Shown piece by piece: positions 33,886-43,691 of a DNA stretch of 64,000 nt (its first letter is position 1; every line of letters starts with the position of its first letter). The notes under the pieces were generated by a model. It was not told the origin of the DNA. It saw nothing but the letters and a program-made list of their open reading frames with translations, and ran no database searches. The stretch covers positions 2,542,001-2,606,000 of the forward strand of contig NZ_CP049037.1 in the NCBI RefSeq assembly GCF_011040495.1. Reading direction: 5' to 3'. Source of the stretch: Pseudohalocynthiibacter aestuariivivens (lineage in GTDB: Bacteria; Pseudomonadota; Alphaproteobacteria; Rhodobacterales; Rhodobacteraceae). The position numbers were made by a program, and so were the translations under genes.

Positions 33886-36800
33886 CTACTCCGCCGGAAC
33901 AGCCACGTCTGCGTATTCCAATGGGTGCGGCAGCTTGCCCAGCATCTCGATCGGGCAAACCTGAACAAAGTTCTGCATCTCCAGTTTCCAATGCTGCATG
34001 ATATCGCGCGCCTTGCGGCTGCCGGTCTCTGCGGCGTGGCGTTCCACCAGTTCACGCAGTTGGGCCTGCCAATGGGGATGTGCGACGGGTGACGTGGCCA
34101 GCGTTTCCATGTTCATCAGGTTTCCGGCGCTCTGGTCAGGATCATACAGATAGGCCATTCCGCCCGTCATACCGGCCCCGAAATTTGCCCCGATCCGTCC
34201 CAGAATCACCGCAACGCCCCCGGTCATGTATTCGCATCCACTGTTGCCGCAGCCTTCGATCACCACATGCGCGCCACTGTTACGCACCGCGAACCGCTCG
34301 CCAGCGCGCCCGGCGGCAAAGAGATAGCCCGCCGTGGCCCCGTATAGCACCGTATTGCCGATGATCGTGTTCTCTGACGCCTCCAGCGCGCTGGACATTG
34401 GCGGGCGTACAACGATGATGCCACCCGACAGGCCCTTGCCCACATAATCATTGGCATCACCCGATACTTCCAGCTTCAGCCCCGGCGCGGCAAACGCCCC
34501 CAGAGATTGGCCCGCACTGCCCGACAATTTGACTGTCAGGTGGTCGGATTGCAGCGAATTGCGCATGCCGAACTTCTTGACGATATGGCTGCTCAGGCGG
34601 GTGCCCACGGTCCGGTCGGTGTTCTGGATGGCATAGTGCAACTGCATCTTTTCACCGTCCTCCAGGAACCGGCGCGCATCGTTGACGATATCCGCATCCA
34701 GCGTGTCGGGCACGGCATTGCGTGGGCGGGCGCGGTCATAGCGCACGTTCTTGGCGCCATCGACGGTGATCAGCATCGGGTTCAAATCCAGATCATCCAG
34801 ATGCGCGCTGCCCCGGCTGACCTGCGCCAGCAGATCGGCACGTCCGATCACGTCGTCCAGACTGCGCGCGCCAATCCCGGCCAACACCTCGCGCACTTCC
34901 TGCGCGTAGAAGGTGATCAGGTTCACGACCTTGTCCGCATTGCCGGTAAACTTGTCGCGCAGCGCAGGGTCCTGAGTGCAGACGCCAACGGGACAGGTGT
35001 TGCTTTGGCATTGGCGTACCATGATACAGCCCATTGCGATCAGCGCGGCAGTGCCGATGCCGTATTCCTCGGCGCCCATCATCGCTGCCATGACAATGTC
35101 GCGCCCGGTACGCAGCCCGCCATCCGTGCGCAGCGTCACGCGGTCACGCAGCTTGTTCATGCTCAGCACCTGATGCGCCTCGGTCAGGCCCATTTCCCAC
35201 GGCAGGCCTGCGTATTTGATCGACGTGGCCGGGCTGGCGCCGGTGCCGCCATTGTGGCCGCTGATCAGGATCACATCCGCCTTGGCCTTGGCCACACCGG
35301 CGGCAATCGTGCCCACGCCCGATTGTGCCACCAGCTTGACCGTGACTTTGGCGATCGGGTTGATCTGCTTCAGGTCGTAAATCAGCTGCGCCAGATCCTC
35401 GATGGAATAGATATCGTGGTGCGGCGGTGGACTGATCAGGGTGACGCCCGGTGTGGCGTGGCGCAAACGCGCGATCAGTTCGGTCACTTTCATACCGGGT
35501 AGCTGGCCACCTTCGCCGGGCTTGGCGCCCTGCGCGACCTTGATTTCCAGTTCCTCGCACTGGTTCAGATACTCTGCCGTCACGCCAAACCGGCCCGATG
35601 CGACCTGCTTGATCTTGGCCGACGGGTTGTCACCATTCGCCTCGGGCAGGAAATGTGCCGGGTCTTCGCCGCCCTCGCCACTGTCGCTGCGCGCACCGAT
35701 ACGGTTCATGGCCACATTCAACGTCTTGTGCGCCTCGGGGCTGAGCGCGCCAAGGCTCATCCCCGGCGTCACGAACCGCTTGCGGATCGCTGTTACGCTT
35801 TCCACCTCTTCGAGGGGGATCGCGCTGCCCAGCGGCTTGATCGCCATCAGATCGCGCAGATGAATCGGCGGGTTGGCCTGCATCGCGGCTGAATACCGCT
35901 TCCACAGCTCATAGCTGGCAGTATTACAGGCCGTCTGCATCATATGCATGGTCTGCGCGCCCCAGGCGTGGCTCTCGCCGGATTTGCGCGCCTTGTAGAA
36001 CCCGCCGATGGGCAGGACGTTCTCGGCTGCGCCATAGGCACGGGCATGGACCTCTTCCAGCTTGGTCTGGATGCCGCTGACGCCGATCCCGCTGATCCGG
36101 CTGACAAGGCCGGGGAAAAACTCGGCGCACATTGCCCGGCTCAGGCCGATTGCCTCGAAATTCAGACCACCCCGATAGGACGAGATGACAGAAATCCCCA
36201 TCTTGGACATGATTTTCAGCAGGCCCGCGTCAATCGCCTTGCGATAACGCGCGACGGCCTCGGTCAGCGTCCCTTCCAGCAGCCCCCGTTCGATCCGGTC
36301 GGCCAGACTGTCCTCGGCCAGATAGGCGTTCACAACAGTTGCGCCAGCGCCCACCAGCACGGCAAAATAATGCGGGTCAATACATTCCGCCGACCGCACG
36401 TTGAGCGAACAGAAGGTCCGCAGCCCCTTGCGTGTCAGGTGGCTGTGAACGGCACTGGTGGCTAGAATCATCGGCATGCCGATCCGCTCTGGGCCGGTGT
36501 TCTGATCGGTCAGCACCAGATGCCCCGCGCCTGACCGCACGGCATCCTCTGCCTCGGCGCGGATACGTTGCAGCCCGGCCTGCAAGGTCCCCTTGCCATG
36601 CTCGAACGTACAATCAATCTCGGTCACATCCGCGTTGAACTGCTGCATCAGCACGTTCCATTGCGCATTGCCGACAAACGGGCTTTCCAGCACCAGAATC
36701 TCGGTCTGCGCACTGCTCTCGTCCAGCACGTTCTTAAGGTTGCCGAAGCGCGTTTTCAGGCTCATCACCCGGTATTCGCGCAGGCTGTCGATCGGTGGGT

Positions 36801-38418
36801 TGGTCACCTGGCTAAAGTTCTGGCGGAAGAAATGGCTCAGCGGGCGATATGTGCCGCTGAGCACCGCGCTGGGCGTGTCGTCACCCATTGACGCAATCGC
36901 CTCTTTGCCGTCCTCGCCCATCGGCGCCAGAATCTGCTCCAGTTCCTCGATGGAATAGCCCGCCGCAATCTGGCGGCGGCGCAGGTCGCCCCCGGTGTGA
37001 ATCGGCTCTTCACTAACCACGGCCAGCGCCTCGTCCAGATCGTTGATCTTGCCGACCCACTCGCCAAAGGGCAGGGCGGCCGCCAGCTTGTCCTTGATCT
37101 CGCGGTCACGGAATAACTGCCCGCTTTTCATGTCCACGGCCAGCATCTGCCCGGGACCAAGCGCGCCCTTGGCCCGCACGGTCGCCTCGTCGATGGGCAC
37201 CATGCCAGCCTCGCTGCCCGCGATCAGCAGCCCGTCACCCGTCACTACGTAGCGCATCGGGCGCAACCCGTTCCGGTCCAGACCGGCACAGACCCAGCGG
37301 CCATCGGTCATCGCCAGCGCAGCGGGGCCGTCCCACGGTTCCATCACGCTATTGCAATACGAATACATATCGCGCCATGCCTGCGGCAGATCCTCGGTTT
37401 GCTTGGACCAGCTTTCCGGTACGAGCATTGTCTTGGCCATGGGCGCAGAACGTCCGGCGCGCACCAGCACCTCGAACACTGCATCCAGCGCAGCTGAATC
37501 CGATGACCCCCCGGCGATGATTGGTTTAATATCCTCGGCCAGATCACCGAACGCCGATGACGCCATGCGGATCTCGTGGCTCTTCATCCAGTTCTTGTTG
37601 CCCTTGAGCGTGTTGATCTCGCCGTTATGAGCCAACATGCGGAACGGCTGCGCCAGCCACCACTGCGGGAATGTGTTGGTCGAATAGCGCTGATGATAGA
37701 TCGCAAAGGCGGATTTGAACCGTTCGTCCATCAGGTCCGGGTAGAACACCGCCACCTGCTCGGCCAGCATCATGCCCTTGTAAATGATGCTGCGGCAACT
37801 CAGCGACGCGATATAAAGCCCGGCAATCCCGGCGGCAGTTGCGGCCTTCTCGATCCGGCGACGTATGACATACAACTCGCGCTCGAACGCCTCTTCTTCG
37901 ATCCCCTTGGCGTTTGAGATCATGATTTGCTCGATCTCGGGCCGCGTTGCGTTGGCTTTCTCGCCCAGACAGGTGATGTCCACCGGTACATGCCGCCAGC
38001 CATAAATTGTGTGCCCCATGCGCAGCACTTCGGTTTCGACAATGGTCCGGCACATTTCCTGCGCACCAAAATCCGTGCGCGGCAGAAACACCTGACCAAT
38101 CGCGACCAGCTGATCCTCGCGCGGCTCGTGGCCGGTGCGTTGGATTGCGTCGTAAAAGAACGGAACGGGGATCTGCACATGAATGCCCGCGCCATCGCCG
38201 GTCATACCATCGGCATCGACTGCACCACGGTGCCAGATCGCCTTTAGCGCGTCGATCCCGGCCTGCACCACCTTGCGGCTCGGCTTGCCATTGACCGATA
38301 CCACCAGGCCGACCCCGCAAGAGGAATGTTCCTCGTCATGGCCATACATGCCGTTCTCGGCCAGCCAGTTACGCTTGGCTTCTTCGGCGCGTGCCCATTC
38401 GGCGTCGTATGTGGTCAT
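33886..38418 (-). CDS. gltB: Glutamate synthase (NADPH) large subunit
   Basis: The 1510-residue protein transfers the amide of glutamine to 2-oxoglutarate to give two glutamates. It begins with a short leader before the nucleophile C34 (HSSCGVGLVVSVNG), the N-terminal Ntn amidotransferase residue exposed after cleavage. The amidotransferase domain is followed by the central domain, then the FMN and 2-oxoglutarate domain (SGHNGGTGASPATSIKYAGL) and the 3Fe-4S cysteines in CIMVRQCQSNTCPVGVC. The last part is the beta-helix GXGXG domain. The length is normal for bacterial GltB. The partner gltD lies upstream on the same strand, separated by three small genes. A terminator follows the stop. Confidence 0.96.
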   Translation of the reverse strand: MTTYDAEWARAEEAKRNWLAENGMYGHDEEHSSCGVGLVVSVNGKPSRKVVQAGIDALKAIWHRGAVDADGMTGDGAGIHVQIPVPFFYDAIQRTGHEPREDQLVAIGQVFLPRTDFGAQEMCRTIVETEVLRMGHTIYGWRHVPVDITCLGEKANATRPEIEQIMISNAKGIEEEAFERELYVIRRRIEKAATAAGIAGLYIASLSCRSIIYKGMMLAEQVAVFYPDLMDERFKSAFAIYHQRYSTNTFPQWWLAQPFRMLAHNGEINTLKGNKNWMKSHEIRMASSAFGDLAEDIKPIIAGGSSDSAALDAVFEVLVRAGRSAPMAKTMLVPESWSKQTEDLPQAWRDMYSYCNSVMEPWDGPAALAMTDGRWVCAGLDRNGLRPMRYVVTGDGLLIAGSEAGMVPIDEATVRAKGALGPGQMLAVDMKSGQLFRDREIKDKLAAALPFGEWVGKINDLDEALAVVSEEPIHTGGDLRRRQIAAGYSIEELEQILAPMGEDGKEAIASMGDDTPSAVLSGTYRPLSHFFRQNFSQVTNPPIDSLREYRVMSLKTRFGNLKNVLDESSAQTEILVLESPFVGNAQWNVLMQQFNADVTEIDCTFEHGKGTLQAGLQRIRAEAEDAVRSGAGHLVLTDQNTGPERIGMPMILATSAVHSHLTRKGLRTFCSLNVRSAECIDPHYFAVLVGAGATVVNAYLAEDSLADRIERGLLEGTLTEAVARYRKAIDAGLLKIMSKMGISVISSYRGGLNFEAIGLSRAMCAEFFPGLVSRISGIGVSGIQTKLEEVHARAYGAAENVLPIGGFYKARKSGESHAWGAQTMHMMQTACNTASYELWKRYSAAMQANPPIHLRDLMAIKPLGSAIPLEEVESVTAIRKRFVTPGMSLGALSPEAHKTLNVAMNRIGARSDSGEGGEDPAHFLPEANGDNPSAKIKQVASGRFGVTAEYLNQCEELEIKVAQGAKPGEGGQLPGMKVTELIARLRHATPGVTLISPPPHHDIYSIEDLAQLIYDLKQINPIAKVTVKLVAQSGVGTIAAGVAKAKADVILISGHNGGTGASPATSIKYAGLPWEMGLTEAHQVLSMNKLRDRVTLRTDGGLRTGRDIVMAAMMGAEEYGIGTAALIAMGCIMVRQCQSNTCPVGVCTQDPALRDKFTGNADKVVNLITFYAQEVREVLAGIGARSLDDVIGRADLLAQVSRGSAHLDDLDLNPMLITVDGAKNVRYDRARPRNAVPDTLDADIVNDARRFLEDGEKMQLHYAIQNTDRTVGTRLSSHIVKKFGMRNSLQSDHLTVKLSGSAGQSLGAFAAPGLKLEVSGDANDYVGKGLSGGIIVVRPPMSSALEASENTIIGNTVLYGATAGYLFAAGRAGERFAVRNSGAHVVIEGCGNSGCEYMTGGVAVILGRIGANFGAGMTGGMAYLYDPDQSAGNLMNMETLATSPVAHPHWQAQLRELVERHAAETGSRKARDIMQHWKLEMQNFVQVCPIEMLGKLPHPLEYADVAVPAE

Positions 38419-38846
38419 GGTGTGTCTCCCTCGACATGGGTGTTGGTGGTCTCGTATTCGGCACGCGAGGTACGGCGGTGCGTGCCATCGAGGCGGATCG
38501 CGGTCATTGCACGATCGGCGTAAATCTCGGATCGGAGCGGCCAGTCATGGGCCGCATCGAACAATCCCGGCATCAGATCATAAGGGGCGTCAACGCGGTC
38601 AGTGTCGCGCATCCACAAATGCGACCCACAGGTCGGACAGAACGCTCTCTCGGCAAAGGATGATGATATGTGCCGCGCAACTTGACCGGTGATCTGGACA
38701 GCATCGGCATCCGCTTCGAAACAGACAAAGAGACCACCCGACCAAGCCTGACACATCCGGCAATGACAGGCACCGATCTGCGACTCATGGCGACCGTCCA
38801 CTGTGATATGAACCGCACCGCACAGGCATTTTCCCTCGATGCTCAT
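38415..38846 (-). CDS. GFA family protein (copy 1)
   Basis: The 143-residue protein has zinc-type cysteines: KCLCGAV near residue 7, ACHCRMCQAWSGG near residue 27 and FCPTCGSHLW near residue 68. This is the pattern of the glutathione-dependent formaldehyde-activating (GFA/CENP-V) fold, whose members bind Zn(II) and in one case catalyse S-hydroxymethylglutathione formation; many have unknown activity. Its stop overlaps the start of gltB by four bases, so it is translated with gltB. A second GFA gene lies two genes upstream; the two are only loosely similar outside the Cys motifs. Confidence 0.82.
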   Translation of the reverse strand: MSIEGKCLCGAVHITVDGRHESQIGACHCRMCQAWSGGLFVCFEADADAVQITGQVARHISSSFAERAFCPTCGSHLWMRDTDRVDAPYDLMPGLFDAAHDWPLRSEIYADRAMTAIRLDGTHRRTSRAEYETTNTHVEGDTP

Positions 38847-39418
38847 GCGGCGATCCTTTCACTGCGTTCCATCACCACCCAACGTTCATGGGCATAGGTG
38901 TGGTCGTCTTCGCTCTGGTATTCCTCGAATGCGATCCCCGCATGAGAGAAGCCGTCCGGCACCGCCACTTGCAGCATATCCAGCAGATCGCGCTCGGGTG
39001 CGCGGCTCTTGATCCAGCCCATGTCATAATCGGCGCAGCCATGTTTGGTCGGCTGTTCGGGATCAAAGCGAAACTCATAGTCCCGGTCGAAAAATACGCA
39101 GATTTCCGAGCCAAAGAGATGCGGCCATTCGATGATCGCTGCCACGCGAGCATGTTCGGCGCCGCGTGGCTTATGCCCCGCCATCTGTGCGGCAGTATCG
39201 ACCATCACCTGCACGGCTTCACGGCGAAATGCGTCACTTCCGTGGTCGGGGGAAATGACCTTTTCATAAACCGGAAGTTTCCAGTTGTAATAGTCGCCAC
39301 GCCAGCACCCTTCGGGCGGAAAATCCTGCGCAATCCCAGCCATTCCGCGACGGAACGCACGTTCATAGCGCGCCCGACCACGCAGCTTCTTCATCGGGCG
39401 CATGTCCAGACGGCGCAT
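38843..39418 (-). CDS. DUF3916-like protein of unknown function
   Basis: The 191-residue protein (MRRLDMRPMKKLRGRARYER...) has a basic N-terminus with KKLRGRARYERAF, then KLPVYEKVISPDH, EWPHLFGSEICVFFD and a tail rich in charged residues. The pattern resembles the DUF3916 family, which has no known function; I give this family name tentatively. The start ATG 39418 shares a base with the stop of the upstream GFA gene (TGATG) and its stop overlaps the start of the downstream GFA gene, so it is coupled in the gltD-to-gltB run of genes. Confidence 0.65.
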   Translation of the reverse strand: MRRLDMRPMKKLRGRARYERAFRRGMAGIAQDFPPEGCWRGDYYNWKLPVYEKVISPDHGSDAFRREAVQVMVDTAAQMAGHKPRGAEHARVAAIIEWPHLFGSEICVFFDRDYEFRFDPEQPTKHGCADYDMGWIKSRAPERDLLDMLQVAVPDGFSHAGIAFEEYQSEDDHTYAHERWVVMERSERIAA

Positions 39419-39846
39419 CAATCCGTCCCACCATTGTATTGCGCCTCTGTCTCGGCTTCGGTCAGGGTGTGCGCGGGGGGAAGTGTTACGGTCTGGCATA
39501 TCGCCTTGTCAGTGTACCAATGATTGTCCCCAACCAGCCCGGTCACATCGTCAAACAGGCCCAGCGACAGCCCGACGCCCTCGGCACCATCGGTCGGGCG
39601 ATACCACAGGACCGACCCGCAATTGCCGCAGAATGCGCGTTCGGCCCAATCAGAGCTTTGCAGTGTGCGGATGTTATCGGCGCCGCTCAGGTCCAACTCT
39701 GACATATTCAGCCAGACACTAAAAAACTGCGATCCGGTGATCCGGCGGCACATATCACAGGCACAGATGTTAAAACGGTCAAGGCTGCCCCGCGCGGTAA
39801 AGCTGATCGCGCCGCACATGCATTTCCCTGTCTTCTCCGCCATCAC
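39418..39846 (-). CDS. GFA family protein (copy 2)
   Basis: The 142-residue protein carries the GFA zinc motifs KCMCGAISF near residue 8, CACDMCRRITGS near residue 28 and FCGNCGSVLWYRP near residue 72. It resembles the GFA copy at 38415 in architecture, so the two may be an old duplication on both sides of the DUF3916-like gene. It starts 111 bases after the gltD stop, and its own stop overlaps the DUF gene start. Enzyme activity is unknown. Confidence 0.82.
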   Translation of the reverse strand: MMAEKTGKCMCGAISFTARGSLDRFNICACDMCRRITGSQFFSVWLNMSELDLSGADNIRTLQSSDWAERAFCGNCGSVLWYRPTDGAEGVGLSLGLFDDVTGLVGDNHWYTDKAICQTVTLPPAHTLTEAETEAQYNGGTD

Positions 39847-39957
39847 GTCCGTGTTCCTTACCTATTATGAGTCAGCTTTATTGACCTGTAACCGCTGGTT
39901 CGCCGAATTGGGCACCGACCAAATACCGACGTTAAACCGACGCCATACCGACCCGGT

Positions 39958-41391
39958 CTATTCCGCCGCCATCGCCGCTGTGGCGCTCAGATCCTCCAGA
40001 ACAGCCGCTGCCGTGTCACGGCCATCGCGGATCGCCCAAACGACCAGAGACGCGCCACGCACGATATCGCCCACCGCATAGACGCTGTCCATTTCAGTGC
40101 GCCCGGTGGTGTACTCGGCCTTGATCGTGCCCCAGCGGGTCACCGCCAGTTCGGGTTGATCCCACAGGCTCGGTAGGTCTTCGGCTTCAAACCCCAGCGC
40201 CTTGATAACAAGGTCCGCAGGCTCATCATAAACTGCGCCTTCGATCTCTTCTGGGCTTTGGCGGCCCGTGGCATCGGACGCTCCCAGCCGCATCTGCTGC
40301 ACTTTAACTGCCGTTACCGGATCACCAAGAAAGCCCTTGGGCGCACTCAACCATTCAAAGATCACGCCCTCTTCTTCGGCGTTGTTCACTTCGCGCTGGC
40401 TGCCCGGCATGTTGGCCCGGTCGCGTCGATACAGGCATTTGACCGATGTTGCGCCCTGCCGGATGGCGGTGCGCACACAATCCATCGCCGTATCGCCCCC
40501 GCCGATGACGACGACCCTCTTGCCGCTTGCGTTCAACTCGCCGCTATCGATCTCTGGCACTGTGTCACCAAACGATAGCCGGTTGGATGCCGTCAGATAG
40601 TCAATCGCTCGTACGATGCCGGTCGCACCGGCACCCGGACCCTGCAATTCGCGTGATTTATAGACACCTGTCGCGATAATCACCGCGTCATGCTTGCCCC
40701 GGATCGCACCAAAGGAAATGTCCTCGCCCACGTTGCAGTCCAGCTTCATTTCCACGCCGCCCTGCTCCAGCTGGTCAATGCGGCGCATGACCACGTCTTT
40801 TTCCAGTTTGAACCCGGGAATGCCGTAGGTCATCAGCCCGCCACCCCGGTCATAGCGGTCATAGACCGTCACCTGAACGCCCGCGCGCCGCAACACATCC
40901 GCGGCTGCCAACCCACCGGGGCCCGCGCCGATGATCCCGACGCTTTCGGCCCGGTCGGCCATGGGCGCGACGGGTTTGACCCAGCCTTGTTCCCATGCGG
41001 TGTCGGTGATGTATTTCTCGACTGATCCGATGGTCACGGTACCGTGGCCAGATTGCTCGATCACGCAGTTGCCTTCGCACAGGCGGTCCTGTGGGCAGAT
41101 GCGGCCGCAAATTTCCGGAAAGGTGTTGGTGGCCTGACTCAGTTCATAGGCTTCTTGCAGCCGCCCTTCGGCGGTCAGACGCAACCAATCTGGGATGTTG
41201 TTGTGCAGAGGGCAGTGGGTCTGACAGTAGGGCACACCGCACTGGCTGCATCGGCTGGCCTGTTCGCGGGCCTTGGCGTCTGCGTACTCGGCATAAATCT
41301 CGTGGAAATCCTGATTGCGTAGATCAGGCGCGCGCTTTTCCGGCATATCCCGGGGCACGGTTACGAATTTTAGCATAGGATCATTGGCCAC
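39958..41391 (-). CDS. gltD: Glutamate synthase (NADPH) small subunit
   Basis: The 477-residue flavoprotein passes electrons from NADPH to GltB. The N-terminal Fe-S domain has C48, C51, C56 and C60 (CSQCGVPYCQTHCP) and a second cluster CGRICPQDRLCEGNC. It is followed by the FAD Rossmann motif GIIGAGPGGLAAADVLRRAG and the NADPH motif VVVIGGGDTAMDCVRTA. Length and order match bacterial GltD. Its promoter should lie in the 146-base AT-rich stretch up to 41537, which contains the inverted repeat at 41453-41484. The gltB gene is on the same strand three genes downstream. Confidence 0.95.
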   Translation of the reverse strand: MANDPMLKFVTVPRDMPEKRAPDLRNQDFHEIYAEYADAKAREQASRCSQCGVPYCQTHCPLHNNIPDWLRLTAEGRLQEAYELSQATNTFPEICGRICPQDRLCEGNCVIEQSGHGTVTIGSVEKYITDTAWEQGWVKPVAPMADRAESVGIIGAGPGGLAAADVLRRAGVQVTVYDRYDRGGGLMTYGIPGFKLEKDVVMRRIDQLEQGGVEMKLDCNVGEDISFGAIRGKHDAVIIATGVYKSRELQGPGAGATGIVRAIDYLTASNRLSFGDTVPEIDSGELNASGKRVVVIGGGDTAMDCVRTAIRQGATSVKCLYRRDRANMPGSQREVNNAEEEGVIFEWLSAPKGFLGDPVTAVKVQQMRLGASDATGRQSPEEIEGAVYDEPADLVIKALGFEAEDLPSLWDQPELAVTRWGTIKAEYTTGRTEMDSVYAVGDIVRGASLVVWAIRDGRDTAAAVLEDLSATAAMAAE

Positions 41392-41452
41392 GAGCGCACC
41401 TCTTGTTTATGCGCCGTTCATAATACGTCCGGTTCGGAAATAAAAGTCAGTA

Positions 41453-41484
41453 TTTGTGACCCAACATCACATAAAGATCACAAA
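41453..41484. promoter_or_regulatory. Inverted repeat upstream of gltD
   Basis: TTTGTGA (41453-41459) and TCACAAA (41478-41484) are perfect inverted arms 18 bases apart, about 62-93 bases before the gltD start. Inside lies TGTGACCCAACATCACA, a CRP/FNR-like half-site pair with a spacer of 7 instead of 6. It may be a regulator site for gltD; the factor is not known. Confidence 0.35.
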
Positions 41485-41537
41485 AATCCAGATTTAAGGG
41501 CCGCCATTAAAAAAATTAGTAAACAAACGATACCTAT

Positions 41538-42341
41538 TTAAAGGCCTGCCCATATGAGCGCTATCGCCACGACGCCGACGATGATTCGCCACCAGCCGAA
41601 AAAGGCATAGCCATTGCGGCTGATGAAATCCAAAACCCACTTGACCACAAAAACCGCCGTCACAAAGGCCAGCGCGAAGCCGACGGCAATATCGCCCAGC
41701 GCGCTGAGGTCCAGCACATCGCGATTCTTCCACAGGTCATAGGCGAACGCGCCCGCCATGGTCGGGATCGACAGAAAGAACGAAAACTCTGCTGCGGCCC
41801 GTTTGCTAACCCCCATCAGCAGCGCCCCGACAATGGTCGCGCCAGAACGGCTGGTTCCCGGCACCATCGCCAGACACTGAAAGAGACCGATGGATAGTGC
41901 GATCGGCAACGGCAGGTTCATAGCGTCCTCATGCTGTGGCTCGGGCGCATGGCGATCGACGAAGAGCATGATAACGCCGCCAATGATCAGCATCACAGCC
42001 ACCAGAACTGGCGTCTCAAACAGAACCGCCTTGATAAACCCATGCGCCATCACACCGACGACCGCAGCAGGGAGGAACGCGATCAGAATCGACCACAGGA
42101 ACCGCCGCGCCGCCGGATCATGGGGGGCTGCACATAGCACGCCAGACAATCTGGTAAAATAGACCGTCAGGATAGCCAGCACCGCACCGAGCTGAATCAC
42201 CACCTCGAACGTCCGCCCGGGGCTGTCGAATCCCAGAAAATGCCCGAACAACAGCAAGTGCCCGGTAGAGGACACCGGAATGAACTCTGTCAGCCCTTCG
42301 ACCAGCCCTAGAAAGGCCGCGACCAGAGTAGTGTCAGACAT
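41538..42341 (-). CDS. uppP: Undecaprenyl-diphosphatase
   Basis: The 267-residue inner membrane enzyme removes one phosphate from undecaprenyl diphosphate so the carrier lipid can be reused for peptidoglycan and glycan synthesis; overexpression gives bacitracin resistance in related bacteria. The family motifs are clear: [20 protein letters not shown] at the N-terminus with the catalytic Glu, and [16 protein letters not shown] near residue 160 with the Arg. Eight or so hydrophobic segments are present. It stands alone between gltD and the NDUFA9-like gene. Confidence 0.95.
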   Translation of the reverse strand: MSDTTLVAAFLGLVEGLTEFIPVSSTGHLLLFGHFLGFDSPGRTFEVVIQLGAVLAILTVYFTRLSGVLCAAPHDPAARRFLWSILIAFLPAAVVGVMAHGFIKAVLFETPVLVAVMLIIGGVIMLFVDRHAPEPQHEDAMNLPLPIALSIGLFQCLAMVPGTSRSGATIVGALLMGVSKRAAAEFSFFLSIPTMAGAFAYDLWKNRDVLDLSALGDIAVGFALAFVTAVFVVKWVLDFISRNGYAFFGWWRIIVGVVAIALIWAGL

Positions 42342-42470
42342 CAGATATTTCCCGAAGTGTTATAGCGTGTGACAGAAATCCGCGTCACTGGAACCTGCCA
42401 GACAAACGCGACATTGGGGTGATGCGACGCCCTTCGCATGATCCCCGGCTCCTATCAAACGCAAACTGCC

Positions 42471-43451
42471 TCAGGCGCGCAGATTGCTGGCTGATTCCTT
42501 GATCGCCTCGTACTGACCCGCCGGGCGAAAGCGCCAAAGGTAATCCGGCAAAACGGCCTCAAGGGCCTGCGGCTCGATACCCAGATCGGCAAAGCCTTTT
42601 GCATCATCGCTCACAACGTTGTCGTGGTGCAGGTTGGCAACCTGATCGCGGGTGATCTGTGGTGGCACCAGACCCAGAGATATGGTCTGAACCAGTTCCA
42701 TCACACTCGCCATCAGCCGTGCGATCCCGAACGGAATGTTCATAATCAGGCGGCGGCGGCGAACCACATGCAGCATCTGCTGCATCAACTCGCGGAAGGT
42801 GTTCACGTCCGGGCCGCCCAACTCGTAGATACCGGGCGCGGCTTGACCCAATGCCGCCATTTCCGCAGCGGCGGCGACGTCGTCGACATAAACCGGCTGA
42901 AACTTTGTATTCGCCCCGACCACTGGCAGAACCGGACCCATCCGCGTCATACTGGCAAACCGGTTAAAGAACGAATCCTCTGCCCCGAATATGACCGAGG
43001 GACGCAGAATCACGGCGCTTGGGAAATGCTCCAGCACCGCATCTTCGCCCATCCCTTTGGATCGGGCATATTCGCTGTCGGCATCCACATCGGCCCCGAT
43101 GGCCGAGATGTGAATCATGCGTGCAATGCCCGTTTCGGCGGCGATGCGTGCGATGCGCGCGGCACCCTCATGCTGGACGGCGTCAAAATTATTCTTGCCC
43201 TTGCGATCGAATGTGCCAACGCAATTGATCACCACATCGGTACCCTGCATGACAGAGCGCACACTGTCATCGTCACGGATATTGCACAGAACCGGGGCAA
43301 CCTGACCGACGACACCATAGGGCGTGACATGTACGGCCTCGTGTGGGCGTCTAACCGCGACGCGAACACGCCAGCCGGCTTTGGCCAAGCGTCTGGTGAT
43401 ATAGCGTCCGACAAAGCCTGATCCGCCGTAGATTGTGACGAGTTTCGACAT
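42471..43451 (-). CDS. NDUFA9-like NAD(P)H-binding SDR protein
   Basis: The 326-residue protein starts [20 protein letters not shown] with the glycine-rich Rossmann loop GGSGFVG, then [20 protein letters not shown] and [17 protein letters not shown]. It belongs to the atypical SDR group that includes mitochondrial complex I subunit NDUFA9 and NAD(P)H-dependent epimerase-like proteins. The alphaproteobacterial members may stabilise complex I or act on quinone-related lipids, which is not established. It is upstream of uppP with a 129-base gap and ends the group before the tRNA. Confidence 0.82.
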   Translation of the reverse strand: MSKLVTIYGGSGFVGRYITRRLAKAGWRVRVAVRRPHEAVHVTPYGVVGQVAPVLCNIRDDDSVRSVMQGTDVVINCVGTFDRKGKNNFDAVQHEGAARIARIAAETGIARMIHISAIGADVDADSEYARSKGMGEDAVLEHFPSAVILRPSVIFGAEDSFFNRFASMTRMGPVLPVVGANTKFQPVYVDDVAAAAEMAALGQAAPGIYELGGPDVNTFRELMQQMLHVVRRRRLIMNIPFGIARLMASVMELVQTISLGLVPPQITRDQVANLHHDNVVSDDAKGFADLGIEPQALEAVLPDYLWRFRPAGQYEAIKESASNLRA

Positions 43452-43605
43452 GGACGTGCCTCCGGGCCAATGGACTAACAGTTATCAGTTTCAGTCCTAC
43501 CCCCAAGGCGCGCTTTGAACAAGGCGCTATGGCATTTCGAAATGCGCGGCAAAATGCCGTTGACACTGCCGCGCCTCGGGTCTAAACGCACGGCTCACGA
43601 CACCT

Positions 43606-43691
43606 GCCCAGGTGGCGGAATGGTAGACGCGCTAGCTTCAGGTGCTAGTATTCGCAAGGATGTGGAGGTTCGAGTCCTCTCCTGGGCACCA
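43606..43691 (+). tRNA. tRNA-Leu(CAG)
   Basis: Acceptor arm GCCCAGG pairs with CCTGGGC. The anticodon stem CTAGC/GCTAG encloses the loop TTCAGGT with anticodon CAG, reading CUG leucine codons. A long variable arm (type II), TTCGAGT T-loop, A discriminator and encoded CCA complete it. No other tRNA is nearby. Confidence 0.95.
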
